Origin: Sphingobium cupriresistens
GTDB taxonomy: Bacteria > Pseudomonadota > Alphaproteobacteria > Sphingomonadales > Sphingomonadaceae
NCBI RefSeq assembly: GCF_004152865.1
Contig: NZ_SEOO01000008.1
Span: 1-64,000, forward strand
Length of the DNA stretch: 64,000 bases
Direction of reading: 5' to 3'
The stretch's first letter is position 1. Every line of letters begins with the position of its first letter. Both the position numbers and the translations under genes were made by a program. This document shows, one piece after another, positions 17,793 to 27,103 of this stretch. The notes beneath the pieces are model-generated. The model did no database searches, was not told the origin of the DNA, and saw nothing but the letters and a program-made list of their open reading frames with translations.

Positions 17793-17868
17793 AGATTAAC
17801 AAATTTGCGACGGCGCCTGTGACGCCTCTTCTGGGTCCCGCCGCGCAATGAAAGGGAAAGGTGACGAC

Positions 17869-18780
17869 ATGGCCAAGAGCAATGTCCCCGCGGTTCCGGC
17901 GCTGGGCGGTGAAGCCAGCCTCAACCGCTATCTGTCGGAAATCCGCAAGTTTCCGCTGTTGACGCCTGAGCAGGAATATATGCTCGCCAAGCGTTATGAG
18001 GAGCATCAGGACCCTGAGGCCGCAGCCCAGTTGGTGACATCGCATCTGCGCCTGGTGGCGAAGATCGCGATGGGCTATCGCGGCTATGGCCTGCCGGTCA
18101 GCGAGCTGATTTCCGAAGGCAATATCGGCCTGATGCAGGGCGTTAAGAAGTTCGAGGCCGAACGCGGTTTCCGCCTGGCGACCTACGCCATGTGGTGGAT
18201 CCGGGCATCGATCCAGGAATTCATCCTGCGTAGCTGGTCTCTGGTCAAGATGGGCACCACCGCGTCGCAGAAGAAGCTGTTCTTCAACCTGCGTCGGATG
18301 AAGAACAATATCGAAGCGTTCGAGGATGGCGACCTGCGCCCCGAAGACGTGACCAAGATCGCGACCGACCTGGGCGTCAGCGAGCAGGACGTCGTGTCCA
18401 TGAACCGTCGGATGGCGATGGGCGGCGACACGTCGCTGAACGTCCCGATGCGCGAAGATGGCGAAGGTCAGTGGCAGGACTGGTTGCAGGACAATGATCC
18501 GTTGCAGGACGAGCGCGTCGCGGAAGAGCAGGAGCGTACCCAGCGGCATGAGATGCTGGTGGAGGCGATGACCGACCTCAACGACCGCGAGAAGCATATT
18601 TTGGCCGAACGCCGTCTGGCCGAAGAGCCCAAGACGCTGGAAGAACTGTCACAGGTCTATGGCGTGTCGCGCGAGCGCGTTCGCCAGATCGAGGTTCGCG
18701 CCTTCGAAAAGCTGCAAAAGGCGATGATGCGTATCGCCGGCGACAAGCTGGGCAAGATGGCGCGGTTTGCGCTGGCCTGA
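17869..18780 (+). CDS. rpoH: RNA polymerase sigma-32 (heat shock)
   Basis: A 303-residue sigma factor directing transcription of chaperone and protease genes. Region 1.2/2 (LNRYLSEIRKFPLLTPEQE; HLRLVAKIAMGYRGYG; YAMWWIRASIQEFILRSWSLVK) and region 4 (YGVSRERVRQIEVRAFEKL) are present, together with the RpoH box QKKLFFNLRR. ATG 17869 has AAAGG upstream. hslVU, clpX and clpP in the same window are expected targets. Confidence 0.96.
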   Translation: MAKSNVPAVPALGGEASLNRYLSEIRKFPLLTPEQEYMLAKRYEEHQDPEAAAQLVTSHLRLVAKIAMGYRGYGLPVSELISEGNIGLMQGVKKFEAERGFRLATYAMWWIRASIQEFILRSWSLVKMGTTASQKKLFFNLRRMKNNIEAFEDGDLRPEDVTKIATDLGVSEQDVVSMNRRMAMGGDTSLNVPMREDGEGQWQDWLQDNDPLQDERVAEEQERTQRHEMLVEAMTDLNDREKHILAERRLAEEPKTLEELSQVYGVSRERVRQIEVRAFEKLQKAMMRIAGDKLGKMARFALA

Positions 18781-18803
18781 TCGTGCGATCAGAGTGAAAC
18801 CAA

Positions 18804-18832
18804 GAAGCCCCGGAGCGATCCGGGGCTTTTTT
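18804..18832 (+). terminator. Rho-independent terminator after rpoH
   Basis: AGCCCCGGA-GCGA-TCCGGGGCT followed by TTTTT. Confidence 0.9.
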
Positions 18833-18861
18833 GTGCCTCCTGCTGGCAGCAGGGCGGCGGA

Positions 18862-19341
18862 TCATTGGGATATCGTCCGTTCCATGGCAAGGCTGTCCTC
18901 GCCATAGCCCGCTCCGTCGTTCACAGGCAGGAAGCCCTGTTTCCGCCAGAAGGCGTCAGCGCCGTTGACGGCGGTCAGCGTGATGCGCGCGAATCCCGCG
19001 CTATCCGCCTGATCGACGACCAACTGTACCGCCTGCGCCGCCGCGCCGGCACCGCGCGCCTGTGGCAGGAGCGCCAGGTCGTGAAGATAATAGCGATCAG
19101 CCGTCGCAGGAATGGCGAGGATGGGGGCATTGAGCGCTGGCGAGTGATCGTCCTGCCAAGGATGGCTGATGAGATAACCCACCGCATCCCCGGCACGCTC
19201 CAGCATCCAGCATCCGGCCGGGTAGAGTTGCAGACGTTCAGCGTAGATGTCGGCATGTTCGGTATAGGCGCCGTGCACCGCGTCGGAGATTGCCGCAACC
19301 GCCGGAATATCGGGCCATCGCATCGGTCGCCAGGGACTCAT
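18862..19341 (-). CDS. GNAT family N-acetyltransferase
   Basis: A 159-residue acetyltransferase. The acetyl-CoA binding segment is LLPQARGAGAAAQAVQLV (about 92-110), with the family C-terminal WRKQGFLPV. Substrate unknown. Its ATG overlaps the stop of the upstream tetR gene by 4 bp, implying translational coupling and shared control. Confidence 0.85.
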   Translation of the reverse strand: MSPWRPMRWPDIPAVAAISDAVHGAYTEHADIYAERLQLYPAGCWMLERAGDAVGYLISHPWQDDHSPALNAPILAIPATADRYYLHDLALLPQARGAGAAAQAVQLVVDQADSAGFARITLTAVNGADAFWRKQGFLPVNDGAGYGEDSLAMERTISQ

Positions 19342-19910
19342 GCGGACAGACCCAACGCGTGGCGGGTCGCGGCCAATATCTCGTCCGACAGCACCGGATC
19401 GCCCACGCCGCGCGCCAGCGCCATGGCTCCGACCATCTGCGCCATACGCGCCAGGGCGTCCTGCCGGTTCATCTCCGGCCCGGCCTGTTCGAGGATGGCG
19501 GCCAGTTCTTCAAATCCGTGACAAAAGGCATGAGCGAGATCGCCGCCGCGCCGCGCGGCGTCCGGCGCAAGGGCGATGAGGGCGCAGCCGGTTTCCGGCG
19601 CGTCGCGATTGCGGGGGCTGAGATAATTGTCGGCGATCGCTGCGGGCGCATCGCCCTGCCCGGCCGCCTCCGCCAGCCCCCGCCAACGCTGGGCGCTGGT
19701 AGCCAGCGACGCGGCGCAGGCTTCGGCCGCCAGCGCCTCTTTCGAGTTGAACTGATTGTAGAAGCCGCCATGGGTGAGGCCGCATTCGCGCATCACCTCC
19801 CCAATGCCAACCCCCTCTAAGCCGCGGGCACGAAACAGGCGCGATGCGGCATCGACCACCTTTTCCCGATTCCGCGCAGCCTGATCGCGGCTGACCTTCA
19901 TATCCTGCAT
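19338..19910 (-). CDS. TetR family transcriptional regulator
   Basis: A 190-residue regulator with an N-terminal HTH (about 10-57; NREKVVDAASRLFRARGLEGVGIGEVM, then GGFYNQFNSKEALAAEA) and a divergent C-terminal ligand domain. It is divergent from the MFS gene at 19989, with a short inverted repeat between them, so it very likely represses that exporter and itself. Confidence 0.88.
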   Translation of the reverse strand: MQDMKVSRDQAARNREKVVDAASRLFRARGLEGVGIGEVMRECGLTHGGFYNQFNSKEALAAEACAASLATSAQRWRGLAEAAGQGDAPAAIADNYLSPRNRDAPETGCALIALAPDAARRGGDLAHAFCHGFEELAAILEQAGPEMNRQDALARMAQMVGAMALARGVGDPVLSDEILAATRHALGLSA

Positions 19911-19937
19911 CCTTCGACTGGCCTCTTGACCTTATAT

Positions 19938-19951
19938 ATGATGTCTATCAT
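19938..19951. promoter_or_regulatory. Candidate TetR operator
   Basis: The inverted repeat ATGAT-GTCT-ATCAT is in the 78-bp gap between the divergent tetR and MFS genes, in a short AT-rich patch that also holds -10-like sequence and a TTGACC at 19925-19930. Confidence 0.5.
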
Positions 19952-19988
19952 TTAACGCCAGTCCGAACGGGACCCGAAGGGAAAGCTG

Positions 19989-21281
19989 ATGCTGTCGACC
20001 CTGTTTGCGCACCGCTTGGCTGCGCGCAACATTCATTATGGCTGGGCAGTCGCCGGCACGACTTTTCTCACCATGCTGGTCGTGGCCGGCGCGGTCGGGG
20101 CGCCCGGCGTCCTGATCGTGCCGTTGCAAAAGGAGTTCGGCTGGAGCGCGGCGGATATCAGCGGCGCGCTCGCGATACGGTTCCTGCTGTTCGGCGGCAT
20201 GGGGCCGTTCGCCGCCGCCTTCATGAACCGCTTCGGCGTGCGGCGCATGATGTTGATTTCGCTGTCGATCGTCATTGGCGGGATGTTGTTGTCGCTGGGC
20301 ATGACGCAGTTGTGGCAACTGGTGCTGCTGTGGGGCGTGGTGATCGGCATAGGGACCGGCCTGACGGCGATGGTGCTGGGCGCCACGGTTGCGACGCGCT
20401 GGTTCGGGCAGCGGCGCGGCCTTGTCATGGGGCTGTTGTCGGCCAGCACGGCGACCGGGCAGCTCGCCTTTCTGCCGCTGCTTGCGAGCCTGACCGAAAG
20501 TCATGGCTGGCGCGCGGCGCTGTTGCTGGTGTGCGGCGCGATCGTCATGGCGGCGGTCGTCGTGCTGCTGCTGATGCGCGACCGGCCCGCTGATCTGGAG
20601 CTGGCGCCCTATGGCGAAACGCATGTCCAGCCTGCGCCTCCCCAGCCCGCCAGCTTCGGCGCACTGCTGATGACCCCGCTGACCGTGCTGCGCGACGCGG
20701 CAAAGGCGCCGACCTTCTGGATACTCTTCTTTTCCTTCTATATTTGCGGGGCCAGCACCAACGGGCTGGTGCAAACCCATTTCATCGCATTGTGCGGCGA
20801 TTACGGGCTGGCGGCGGTCGGCGCGGCGTCGATGCTGGCGATGATGGGATTGTTCGATTTCGGCGGGACGCTGGCGTCGGGCTGGCTGTCCGACCGGTTC
20901 GACAATCGATGGCTGCTCTTCTGCTATTATGGGCTGCGCGGGCTTTCGCTGCTCTACCTGCCCTTCAGCGACTTTTCGCTCTACAGCCTGTCGATCTTCG
21001 CAATCTTCTACGGCCTCGACTGGGTCGCGACGGTGCCGCCGACGGTGAAGCTTACGGCGCAGCGTTTCGGGGCGGAGCGGGCGAATATCGTCTTTGGCTG
21101 GATATTCGCCGGGCATCAGTTGGGCGCGGCCAACGCGGCGCTGGGCGGCGGACTTGCCCGAACCCTGTGGCTCAGTTACATGCCGGCGTTCATCGGCGCG
21201 GGCATATTGTGCCTGATCGGTGCGGGGCTGGTTCTGCTCATCAATCGCGACCAAAGGCGGGAGACGTTCGCGACCGCTTGA
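19989..21281 (+). CDS. Major facilitator superfamily transporter
   Basis: A 430-residue inner-membrane transporter with about 12 hydrophobic segments in two halves separated by a polar loop near residues 200-235 (QPAPPQPASF). GFLSDRF-type loop residues appear as GWLSDRFDNRW around 300. Substrate unknown. Divergent from a TetR gene, so drug or metabolite export is plausible. Confidence 0.85.
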   Translation: MLSTLFAHRLAARNIHYGWAVAGTTFLTMLVVAGAVGAPGVLIVPLQKEFGWSAADISGALAIRFLLFGGMGPFAAAFMNRFGVRRMMLISLSIVIGGMLLSLGMTQLWQLVLLWGVVIGIGTGLTAMVLGATVATRWFGQRRGLVMGLLSASTATGQLAFLPLLASLTESHGWRAALLLVCGAIVMAAVVVLLLMRDRPADLELAPYGETHVQPAPPQPASFGALLMTPLTVLRDAAKAPTFWILFFSFYICGASTNGLVQTHFIALCGDYGLAAVGAASMLAMMGLFDFGGTLASGWLSDRFDNRWLLFCYYGLRGLSLLYLPFSDFSLYSLSIFAIFYGLDWVATVPPTVKLTAQRFGAERANIVFGWIFAGHQLGAANAALGGGLARTLWLSYMPAFIGAGILCLIGAGLVLLINRDQRRETFATA

Positions 21282-21314
21282 ACCGGGGAAGTGGACCGCG
21301 CTACGACAGGCGGC

Positions 21315-22010
21315 ATGACCACACCCATCGCATCGCGCCGCCGCCTTTCCCGCTGGATCATGATCCCGATCAAGATATTGTTCGGCTTCATCGCCGTGTC
21401 GCTGCTGATGGTGGCGATCTATCGCTTCGTGCCGCCGCCGGTGACGCTGACGATGCTGTTCGACCCCAATGGGATCACCAAGGACTGGACATCGCTGGAC
21501 GCGATCGACCCGGACATGGCGCGGGCGGCGATTGCGGGGGAAGATGGGAAGTTTTGCAGCCATCACGGCTTCGATGTGGACGCGATCGCCAAGGCGGCGA
21601 TCCATAACGCCAGCGGCGGCCGCATCCGCGGCGGATCGACCATCAGCCAGCAGACCGCCAAGAATGTCTTCCTGTGGCAGGGCGGCGGCTTCGTGCGCAA
21701 AGGGCTGGAGGCGTGGTTTACCGTATTGATCGAGGCGATGTGGGGCAAGCAGCGGATCATGGAAGTCTATCTGAACGTCGCGGAGACGGGGATTGGCACC
21801 TATGGCGTGCAAGCTGGAGCGGTCCGTTATTTCCACCATGGCGCGAGCAAGTTGAGCAAGGCGGAAGCCGGGCGCATCGCCGCGGTGCTGCCGCTGCCCA
21901 AGAAGCGCGCGGCGGTGGCACCAGGCGGCTTCACGCGGCGCTATGGCAACACGATCACGGCGCGGATCGGCGTGGTGCAGCGGAACGGGTTGGATAGCTG
22001 CCTGCGGTGA
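21315..22010 (+). CDS. mtgA: Monofunctional peptidoglycan transglycosylase
   Basis: A 231-residue GT51 enzyme polymerising lipid II into glycan strands. One N-terminal membrane anchor (about 18-40) precedes the catalytic Glu in AGEDGKFCSHHGFD, then GGSTISQQTAKNVFLW and VYLNVAETG. No transpeptidase domain. A GTG at 21291 is an alternative start. It is downstream of the MFS gene and probably separate in function. Confidence 0.93.
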   Translation: MTTPIASRRRLSRWIMIPIKILFGFIAVSLLMVAIYRFVPPPVTLTMLFDPNGITKDWTSLDAIDPDMARAAIAGEDGKFCSHHGFDVDAIAKAAIHNASGGRIRGGSTISQQTAKNVFLWQGGGFVRKGLEAWFTVLIEAMWGKQRIMEVYLNVAETGIGTYGVQAGAVRYFHHGASKLSKAEAGRIAAVLPLPKKRAAVAPGGFTRRYGNTITARIGVVQRNGLDSCLR

Positions 22011-22053
22011 GTTTCCCGCGCTTCTTGCATGTGACGTGTGAGAGGCAGGCAGC

Positions 22054-22089
22054 AAAAAGGGGGCGCGGATTGCTCCGCGCCCCCTTTTT
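22054..22089. terminator. Bidirectional terminator between mtgA and TonB receptor
   Basis: AAAAAGGGGGCGCGGA-TTGC-TCCGCGCCCCCTTTTT, a 16-bp arm palindrome with A and T tracts. It serves both convergent genes. Confidence 0.93.
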
Positions 22090-22107
22090 CAGACTGGTCG
22101 TTGCGGC

Positions 22108-24600
22108 TTAGAAACCGACGACGACCGACCCAATAAAGGTCCGCGGCGCACCGATCTGGGCGAAGGTCACGCTGCTGTTAGACAAAGTGCCGTCAAACCC
22201 GCCGACATAGAGCTTGTCGAACACGTTGGTCACATTGAGTTGGAGAGCAACGCCCGGAGCGCCGAACTTTTCCAGTGAGTAACGGGCATCGATATCAACC
22301 AGCGTATAGGCTGGCGCCTTGGCACCATAGATTTGCGCACCCGACACGATCACAGGGAGGTTCTGATCGTTGATGTAGCGCGGACCAGTCCGCTTGGCCT
22401 GGATACCCAGGCGGAAACCTTCGATCTCACCCTGCATACGGCCACCCAAGGTGAACACGGGCGCACCCGATTCGCGCTTGCCCGACGTTTGCGCGACAGT
22501 CGTGGCCGACAGTTCGACATCGTCCTTGATCTTCGATTTCAGGTAAGAGCCGAAAGCATAGACCATGAATTCTGGAATCGGCTGGTAAGTGATGCTGCCA
22601 TCGACACCATATTTATCGACGCGGCCGAGGTTCCGGTAAATGGTCGTGTCGAGATCACGATCATAGGCCGACGCCAGGCGATCGCTGTAGATGGTGTACC
22701 AGCCCGACAGTTGCGCCTGTAGCTTGGGCGAACGATAGCGTAAGCCGAGATCGAAATTGTCGGTGGTTTCCGGCTGCGGGTTGGCGCGATCGTCGGTCGC
22801 GGCGTAGAAGAAGGACTGATACAGATTGTCCGTGCCGGGAACCTGCAGGCCCTTCGAATAATTGCCGAACACATCGAAGGCGTCAGTCGCATTGAACACG
22901 AAGCCAGCGCTGGGCAGCAGCTTGTCATATTTGAACACGCGACGCTGCGGACCCTGAACAGTCGGGTTAGCGGCTGCATAAGCCGCTTCCGTCGTAGAAC
23001 CCGGCTCGAAGCAGCGCAGGTTACCAGAGGCCGTCGCAGTGGCGCAATAATTGTTCAGGTCGCGCTTGAAGAAGGGCGCTCGCAGACCGACGGTGACGGT
23101 CAAAGCATCCATGAACTTGCCGCGATATTCACCCGACACCTGATGAAGGATGGCATAGGATAGGCGGTTACGCTTCTGCAGCACCGCACCGCTGGCATCG
23201 ACGAGCGCGTCATCGACGGGGAACGGATCAGCACCGAACCCATTATCGGTCAGATAGCCCGCTTCGCCGGTCTGGCGGTGACGGCCGCGATCATAGCTAT
23301 AGGCCACGCGAACGGTGTTGTTGGCATCCAGATCATAGCGCAGCGAGGCGATCAGACCATAGCGGTTAGTCTGGGTCTGGCTGGGCGAATGGACGCGGAT
23401 AGTGTCCAGCATATCGCCGTCGCCATTGAGGTCGCGGCCGAAGAAATATTGCGGGGCGCTGGACGAGCCTTGGACGAAGCCGGTGACGCCAGCCAAGCCC
23501 GAGGACGCAGAGGTCAAACCTTCCGAAGCGATGCTGGTGCCGCCGCCATTGGCTTTGGTATATTGATAGCTGGGATCGACGGTCAGGATCAGGCCGTCGG
23601 ACAAGGTGAAGCGAGAATTGACGCGGATGTTGCCCGTGTTCGACGGGTTATAGCGATATTCGAAGTCCGAGCCGCAGCTACTAGCTGCATCGGCAACCCC
23701 AGCGACGCCATCGGCGATAGTGCAACGGGCGGTTTCATAGAAACGCTCGTCCTTCGTCAACGGGAAGCGGCCCGTGCCGCTGGCGCTGCCCACGGTCCGG
23801 CCGCCATCGACGCGAAGCGGCACCGAGCCGAAGAAATTGTTGCGGTTTTCGTTATAGTGGCCGGCCAGCGATATGAAGTCGCCATTGCTACCGATCGGCT
23901 GATAGATTTTGGCGTTATACTGCTGCTTGTCGATCTCGCCGATGCCGCCATAGATGGCATTGTTGGTGGCGCGGCTGGCGGACAGGAAGGCGCGCGTGCC
24001 CCATTTCGTGAAGCTGCCGGTCTGAACGAGGCCAAACAGGCGGAAAAATTCAAAATCGCCGACAGAGGCCACCATCTTGGCGCTGAAATCTTCACTGGGG
24101 GTGAGCGAGCGATAATTGACGGTGGAACCAGTCGCGGCGGCCGTTGGGCTATCGACGTCGGTCGAGCCGAGGTTGACGTTGACCTGCTCAATGATTTCCG
24201 GATCGAGCTGCTGGTTGGAATAGAGCGCATAGCCACCGGTATCATTCAGCGGCAGTCCGTCGAACGTCTGCGAAATGCGCTGATCGTCAAAACCGCGAAT
24301 GGTGAGCGTACCGCCAGCAGAACCGAACGGATCGTTATTCTGGAAGCTGACACCCGGCAACTGATTGATGACTTCGTTGATCGTTTGGCCAGGGGTCTGC
24401 GCCTGAATGAACTCGGCACCCAGAACCGCTTTTGCGCGGCTAGTGTCTGGAACAATCACGCCAGCAATGCCCGAATCAGTCTTCGCACCGGTGACCACGA
24501 TGTCGTTTTCGAAGTCGATCGAACCGGTCGACTGCGCGAAGGCGGCGGAGGGGGCGGCGACGGCGATCAACGCGGCGCTGCCCATCAGAAATGTCTTCAT
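22108..24600 (-). CDS. TonB-dependent outer membrane receptor
   Basis: An 830-residue receptor. The signal peptide is MKTFLMGSAALIAVAAPSAAFAQ (cleavage about 23). The plug domain follows (about 30-160; DIVVTGAK, then NQLPGVSFQNNDPFG and LTIRGFDDQR). The 22-strand barrel ends in the outer-membrane signal VVVGF with terminal Phe. It is expected to import a siderophore or other ligand using TonB energy. The ligand is not predictable from sequence. No FecIR or transporter is adjacent; the nearest FecI/FecR pair is 6 kb away. Confidence 0.92.
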   Translation of the reverse strand: MKTFLMGSAALIAVAAPSAAFAQSTGSIDFENDIVVTGAKTDSGIAGVIVPDTSRAKAVLGAEFIQAQTPGQTINEVINQLPGVSFQNNDPFGSAGGTLTIRGFDDQRISQTFDGLPLNDTGGYALYSNQQLDPEIIEQVNVNLGSTDVDSPTAAATGSTVNYRSLTPSEDFSAKMVASVGDFEFFRLFGLVQTGSFTKWGTRAFLSASRATNNAIYGGIGEIDKQQYNAKIYQPIGSNGDFISLAGHYNENRNNFFGSVPLRVDGGRTVGSASGTGRFPLTKDERFYETARCTIADGVAGVADAASSCGSDFEYRYNPSNTGNIRVNSRFTLSDGLILTVDPSYQYTKANGGGTSIASEGLTSASSGLAGVTGFVQGSSSAPQYFFGRDLNGDGDMLDTIRVHSPSQTQTNRYGLIASLRYDLDANNTVRVAYSYDRGRHRQTGEAGYLTDNGFGADPFPVDDALVDASGAVLQKRNRLSYAILHQVSGEYRGKFMDALTVTVGLRAPFFKRDLNNYCATATASGNLRCFEPGSTTEAAYAAANPTVQGPQRRVFKYDKLLPSAGFVFNATDAFDVFGNYSKGLQVPGTDNLYQSFFYAATDDRANPQPETTDNFDLGLRYRSPKLQAQLSGWYTIYSDRLASAYDRDLDTTIYRNLGRVDKYGVDGSITYQPIPEFMVYAFGSYLKSKIKDDVELSATTVAQTSGKRESGAPVFTLGGRMQGEIEGFRLGIQAKRTGPRYINDQNLPVIVSGAQIYGAKAPAYTLVDIDARYSLEKFGAPGVALQLNVTNVFDKLYVGGFDGTLSNSSVTFAQIGAPRTFIGSVVVGF

Positions 24601-24799
24601 GTGACCCTTGTCCCTTTTCAAGAGTGGCGCGTCGCCGCACCCCTGCAAATAGTCTGCTCTTTCAAGCCGGCGCCGCTCATGGCGGCTACTGACGACGGCC
24701 CTGTGATGCGTCGATTGCAATTTTGTTACAATGCACCAACAGGACTGTCACAATCCTCCCCTGCCCCTTTCGCCTGCGCTTTGGGACCTCCGCCATTTG

Positions 24800-24827
24800 G
24801 TCATAAACTATTGAAGTTTAGTGACAA
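24800..24827 (-). promoter_or_regulatory. Candidate promoter for the TonB receptor
   Basis: On the minus strand TTGTCA (-35), a 16-bp spacer and TATGAC (-10). This predicts an untranslated leader of about 190 nt. The flanking 9-bp inverted repeat may be an operator. Confidence 0.4.
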
Positions 24828-24912
24828 AATTCCGATGACACACAATAGTTTGACGGTGGTGCAATTTTGCAACGCAGCAAGAATTTTTGTGCAGCGCACG
24901 CTGGCGTAACGA

Positions 24913-24943
24913 AAAAGGGCCGGCGATCGCGAGCCGGCCCCTT
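24913..24943 (-). terminator. Terminator after clpX
   Basis: Stem GGGCCGGC/GCCGGCCC with loop GATCGCGA. Read leftward it is followed by CTTTTTC. Confidence 0.85.
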
Positions 24944-24969
24944 AAAAAGCGGGTAAAAAAGGGTGTGGA

Positions 24970-26238
24970 TCAGGCCGCGTCTTCGGCCCGCTTTTCCTTC
25001 TCGCTGAACACGCGAATCGGCTCCTTGGTGCCCGCCACGACATCCTTGTCGACCACCACTTCACCGACGCCCTCCATCGAGGGCAGGTCGAACATGGTGT
25101 CGAGCAGGATCGCTTCGAGGATCGAACGCAGGCCGCGCGCGCCGGTCTTGCGCTCGATCGCCTTCTTCGCGATCGCCACCAATGCGTCATCGGTGAAGCT
25201 CAGTTCGACATTCTCCATGTCGAACAGCTTGCCATATTGCTTAACCAGCGCGTTCTTCGGCTCGCCCAGGATTTTCACCAGCGCCGAAACGTCGAGATCC
25301 TCCAGCGTCGCGATGACGGGCAGACGACCGACAAATTCGGGGATCAGGCCGAATTTGAGCAGATCTTCCGGTTCGCTCGACTTGAGCAGTTCGCCAGTCT
25401 TGCGCTCTTCGGGCGCGGCGACATAGGCGCCGAAGCCGATCGACTTGGCTTCCAGACGGTCGCCGATGATCTTTTCCAGGCCCGCAAAGGCGCCGCCACA
25501 GATGAACAGGATGTTGGTCGTGTCGACCGGCAGGAACTCCTGCTGCGGATGCTTGCGGCCACCCTGCGGCGGGACGGAGGCGGTGGTGCCTTCCATCAGC
25601 TTGAGCAGCGCCTGCTGCACGCCTTCGCCCGACACGTCGCGGGTGATGGAGGGATTTTCCGCCTTGCGGCTGATCTTGTCGATTTCGTCGATATAGACAA
25701 TGCCGCGCTGCGCCTTTTCGACGTTGTAATCCGACGCCTGGAGCAGCTTCAGGATGATGTTCTCCACATCCTCGCCGACATAGCCCGCTTCGGTCAGCGT
25801 GGTCGCGTCGGCCATGGTGAAGGGCACGTCGAACGTCTTGGCCAGCGTCTGCGCGAGCAGCGTCTTGCCGCAGCCGGTCGGGCCGACGAGCAGGATGTTC
25901 GACTTGGCCAGTTCGACCTCGCCCGGCTTGGAGCCGTGGTTGAGGCGCTTGTAATGATTGTGGACCGCAACCGAGAGCACGCGCTTGGCGCGCTTCTGGC
26001 CGATCACATAATCGTCGAGCACATCGCAGATTTCCTGCGGGGTCGGCACGCCGCCATCCTTCCGCCCGACAAGACCGCCCTTGGTCTCCTCACGGATGAT
26101 GTCGTTGCACAATTCCACGCATTCGTCGCAGATGAACACGGTCGGTCCCGCGATCAGCTTACGCACCTCATGCTGCGACTTGCCGCAGAAGGAGCAGTAA
26201 AGCGTGCTTTTCGAATCCGAACCGGTAAGCTTAGTCAT
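24970..26238 (-). CDS. clpX: ClpX, ATPase subunit of ClpXP
   Basis: A 422-residue AAA+ unfoldase. The N-terminal C4 zinc domain binds substrates (CSFCG around 17-20 and CDECVELC around 37-44). Walker A is GPTGCGKT around 118-125 and Walker B is [10 protein letters not shown] around 180. Sensor and [10 protein letters not shown] segments follow. In alphaproteobacteria ClpXP also degrades cell-cycle regulators such as CtrA. It lies downstream of clpP with its own candidate promoter. Confidence 0.97.
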   Translation of the reverse strand: MTKLTGSDSKSTLYCSFCGKSQHEVRKLIAGPTVFICDECVELCNDIIREETKGGLVGRKDGGVPTPQEICDVLDDYVIGQKRAKRVLSVAVHNHYKRLNHGSKPGEVELAKSNILLVGPTGCGKTLLAQTLAKTFDVPFTMADATTLTEAGYVGEDVENIILKLLQASDYNVEKAQRGIVYIDEIDKISRKAENPSITRDVSGEGVQQALLKLMEGTTASVPPQGGRKHPQQEFLPVDTTNILFICGGAFAGLEKIIGDRLEAKSIGFGAYVAAPEERKTGELLKSSEPEDLLKFGLIPEFVGRLPVIATLEDLDVSALVKILGEPKNALVKQYGKLFDMENVELSFTDDALVAIAKKAIERKTGARGLRSILEAILLDTMFDLPSMEGVGEVVVDKDVVAGTKEPIRVFSEKEKRAEDAA

Positions 26239-26313
26239 TCGCCATTCTCTCTTCCCCCCCGGTCTACAGTCACCAGAACCGCGTTCGGTGAGGGATTTTC
26301 TGGTCCAAAGGCC

Positions 26314-26343
26314 ATATTAGACCGGGCCGCGCGCGTTCCACAA
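26314..26343 (-). promoter_or_regulatory. Candidate clpX promoter
   Basis: On the minus strand TTGTGG (26343-26338), an 18-bp spacer and TAATAT (26319-26314), a good housekeeping match in the 140-bp clpP-clpX gap. The CTTG overlapping the -35 has a 20-bp spacing to CTAATAT, too long for a typical RpoH site. Confidence 0.45.
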
Positions 26344-26378
26344 GGGAAGAAAGTGGCGCGACCCGGTAAAGATAGTCT

Positions 26379-27014
26379 TTAAGCGTCGGCAGATTCCGGC
26401 GCGGCAGGGCGGCGGTCGAACACCTCGTCGACCAGACCGAAGGCCTTCGCCTCGTCCGCTTCGAGGAAAGTGTCGCGATCCATGGCCTTTTCCACCGCTT
26501 CCAGCGTCTGGCCGGTATATTTGACATAGAGGTCGTTCAGGCGACGGCGAATCCGCAGGATTTCCTTGGCCTGGATCTCGATATCCGACGCCATGCCCTG
26601 CGCGCCGCCGGACGGCTGATGCACCATGATGCGCGCATTGCCCAGCGCGATGCGCTTGCCCGGTTCGCCCGCGGCGAGCAGGAAGCTGCCCATCGAAGCG
26701 GCCTGGCCGATGCACACGGTGCCGACCTGGGGACGAATATATTTCATCGTGTCGTGGATCGCCATGCCGGCCGTCACCACGCCGCCGGGCGAGTTGATGT
26801 ACATCCATATGTCCTTTTTCGGATTTTCCGATTCGAGGAACAGGAGCTGAGCGACGATCAGCGAGGCCATATGATCCTCGACCTGGCCGGTGACGAAGAT
26901 GATCCGTTCCCGCAGAAGCCGCGAATAAATGTCGAAGCTGCGCTCGCCGCGGTTCGACTGTTCGATGACGATGGGGACCAGCGCGGCCATGGGATCATGC
27001 ATGATGTTGGTCAT
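26379..27014 (-). CDS. clpP: ClpP, protease subunit
   Basis: A 211-residue serine protease forming the tetradecameric chamber used by ClpX and ClpA. The catalytic Ser is in [10 protein letters not shown] (about 106), His in MVHQPSGG (about 131), and Asp follows near 180. The leader [20 protein letters not shown] is typical. A heat-shock-like promoter lies about 36 bp upstream. Confidence 0.97.
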   Translation of the reverse strand: MTNIMHDPMAALVPIVIEQSNRGERSFDIYSRLLRERIIFVTGQVEDHMASLIVAQLLFLESENPKKDIWMYINSPGGVVTAGMAIHDTMKYIRPQVGTVCIGQAASMGSFLLAAGEPGKRIALGNARIMVHQPSGGAQGMASDIEIQAKEILRIRRRLNDLYVKYTGQTLEAVEKAMDRDTFLEADEAKAFGLVDEVFDRRPAAPESADA

Positions 27015-27049
27015 TATACTCTTTCAGTCAGGTGCTTTTGCCCACCCCT

Positions 27050-27078
27050 ACATCGGCACAAAAGGCGAATGGTTCAAG
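27050..27078 (-). promoter_or_regulatory. Candidate heat-shock (RpoH) promoter for clpP
   Basis: On the minus strand CTTG (27078-27075), an 18-bp spacer and CCGATGT (27056-27050), against the consensus CTTG-N17/18-CYTATNT (two mismatches). Confidence 0.35.
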
Positions 27079-27103
27079 GGGGAAGGCGCTTGGCGTTGCG
27101 GGG

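Larger units (their letters stand above)
24601..24969. other. Intergenic region upstream of the TonB receptor
   Basis: No gene on either strand; it includes the clpX terminator at its right end. The region is AT-richer than its surroundings. It holds the candidate receptor promoter and 9-bp inverted repeats AAACTATTG (24805-24813) and CAATAGTTT (24843-24851). Confidence 0.6.

Noticed and set aside
19932..22055. 707-codon open frame opposite the MFS and mtgA genes
   Set aside because: Low-complexity His/Gln/Arg composition typical of antisense translation in GC-rich DNA.
23278..24909. Long open frame opposite the TonB receptor
   Set aside because: Antisense to a gene with signal peptide, plug and barrel features; composition is not protein-like.
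26321..26344. Heat-shock promoter for clpX
   Set aside because: CTTG to CTAATAT spacing is 20 bp, longer than the consensus; the housekeeping reading fits better.
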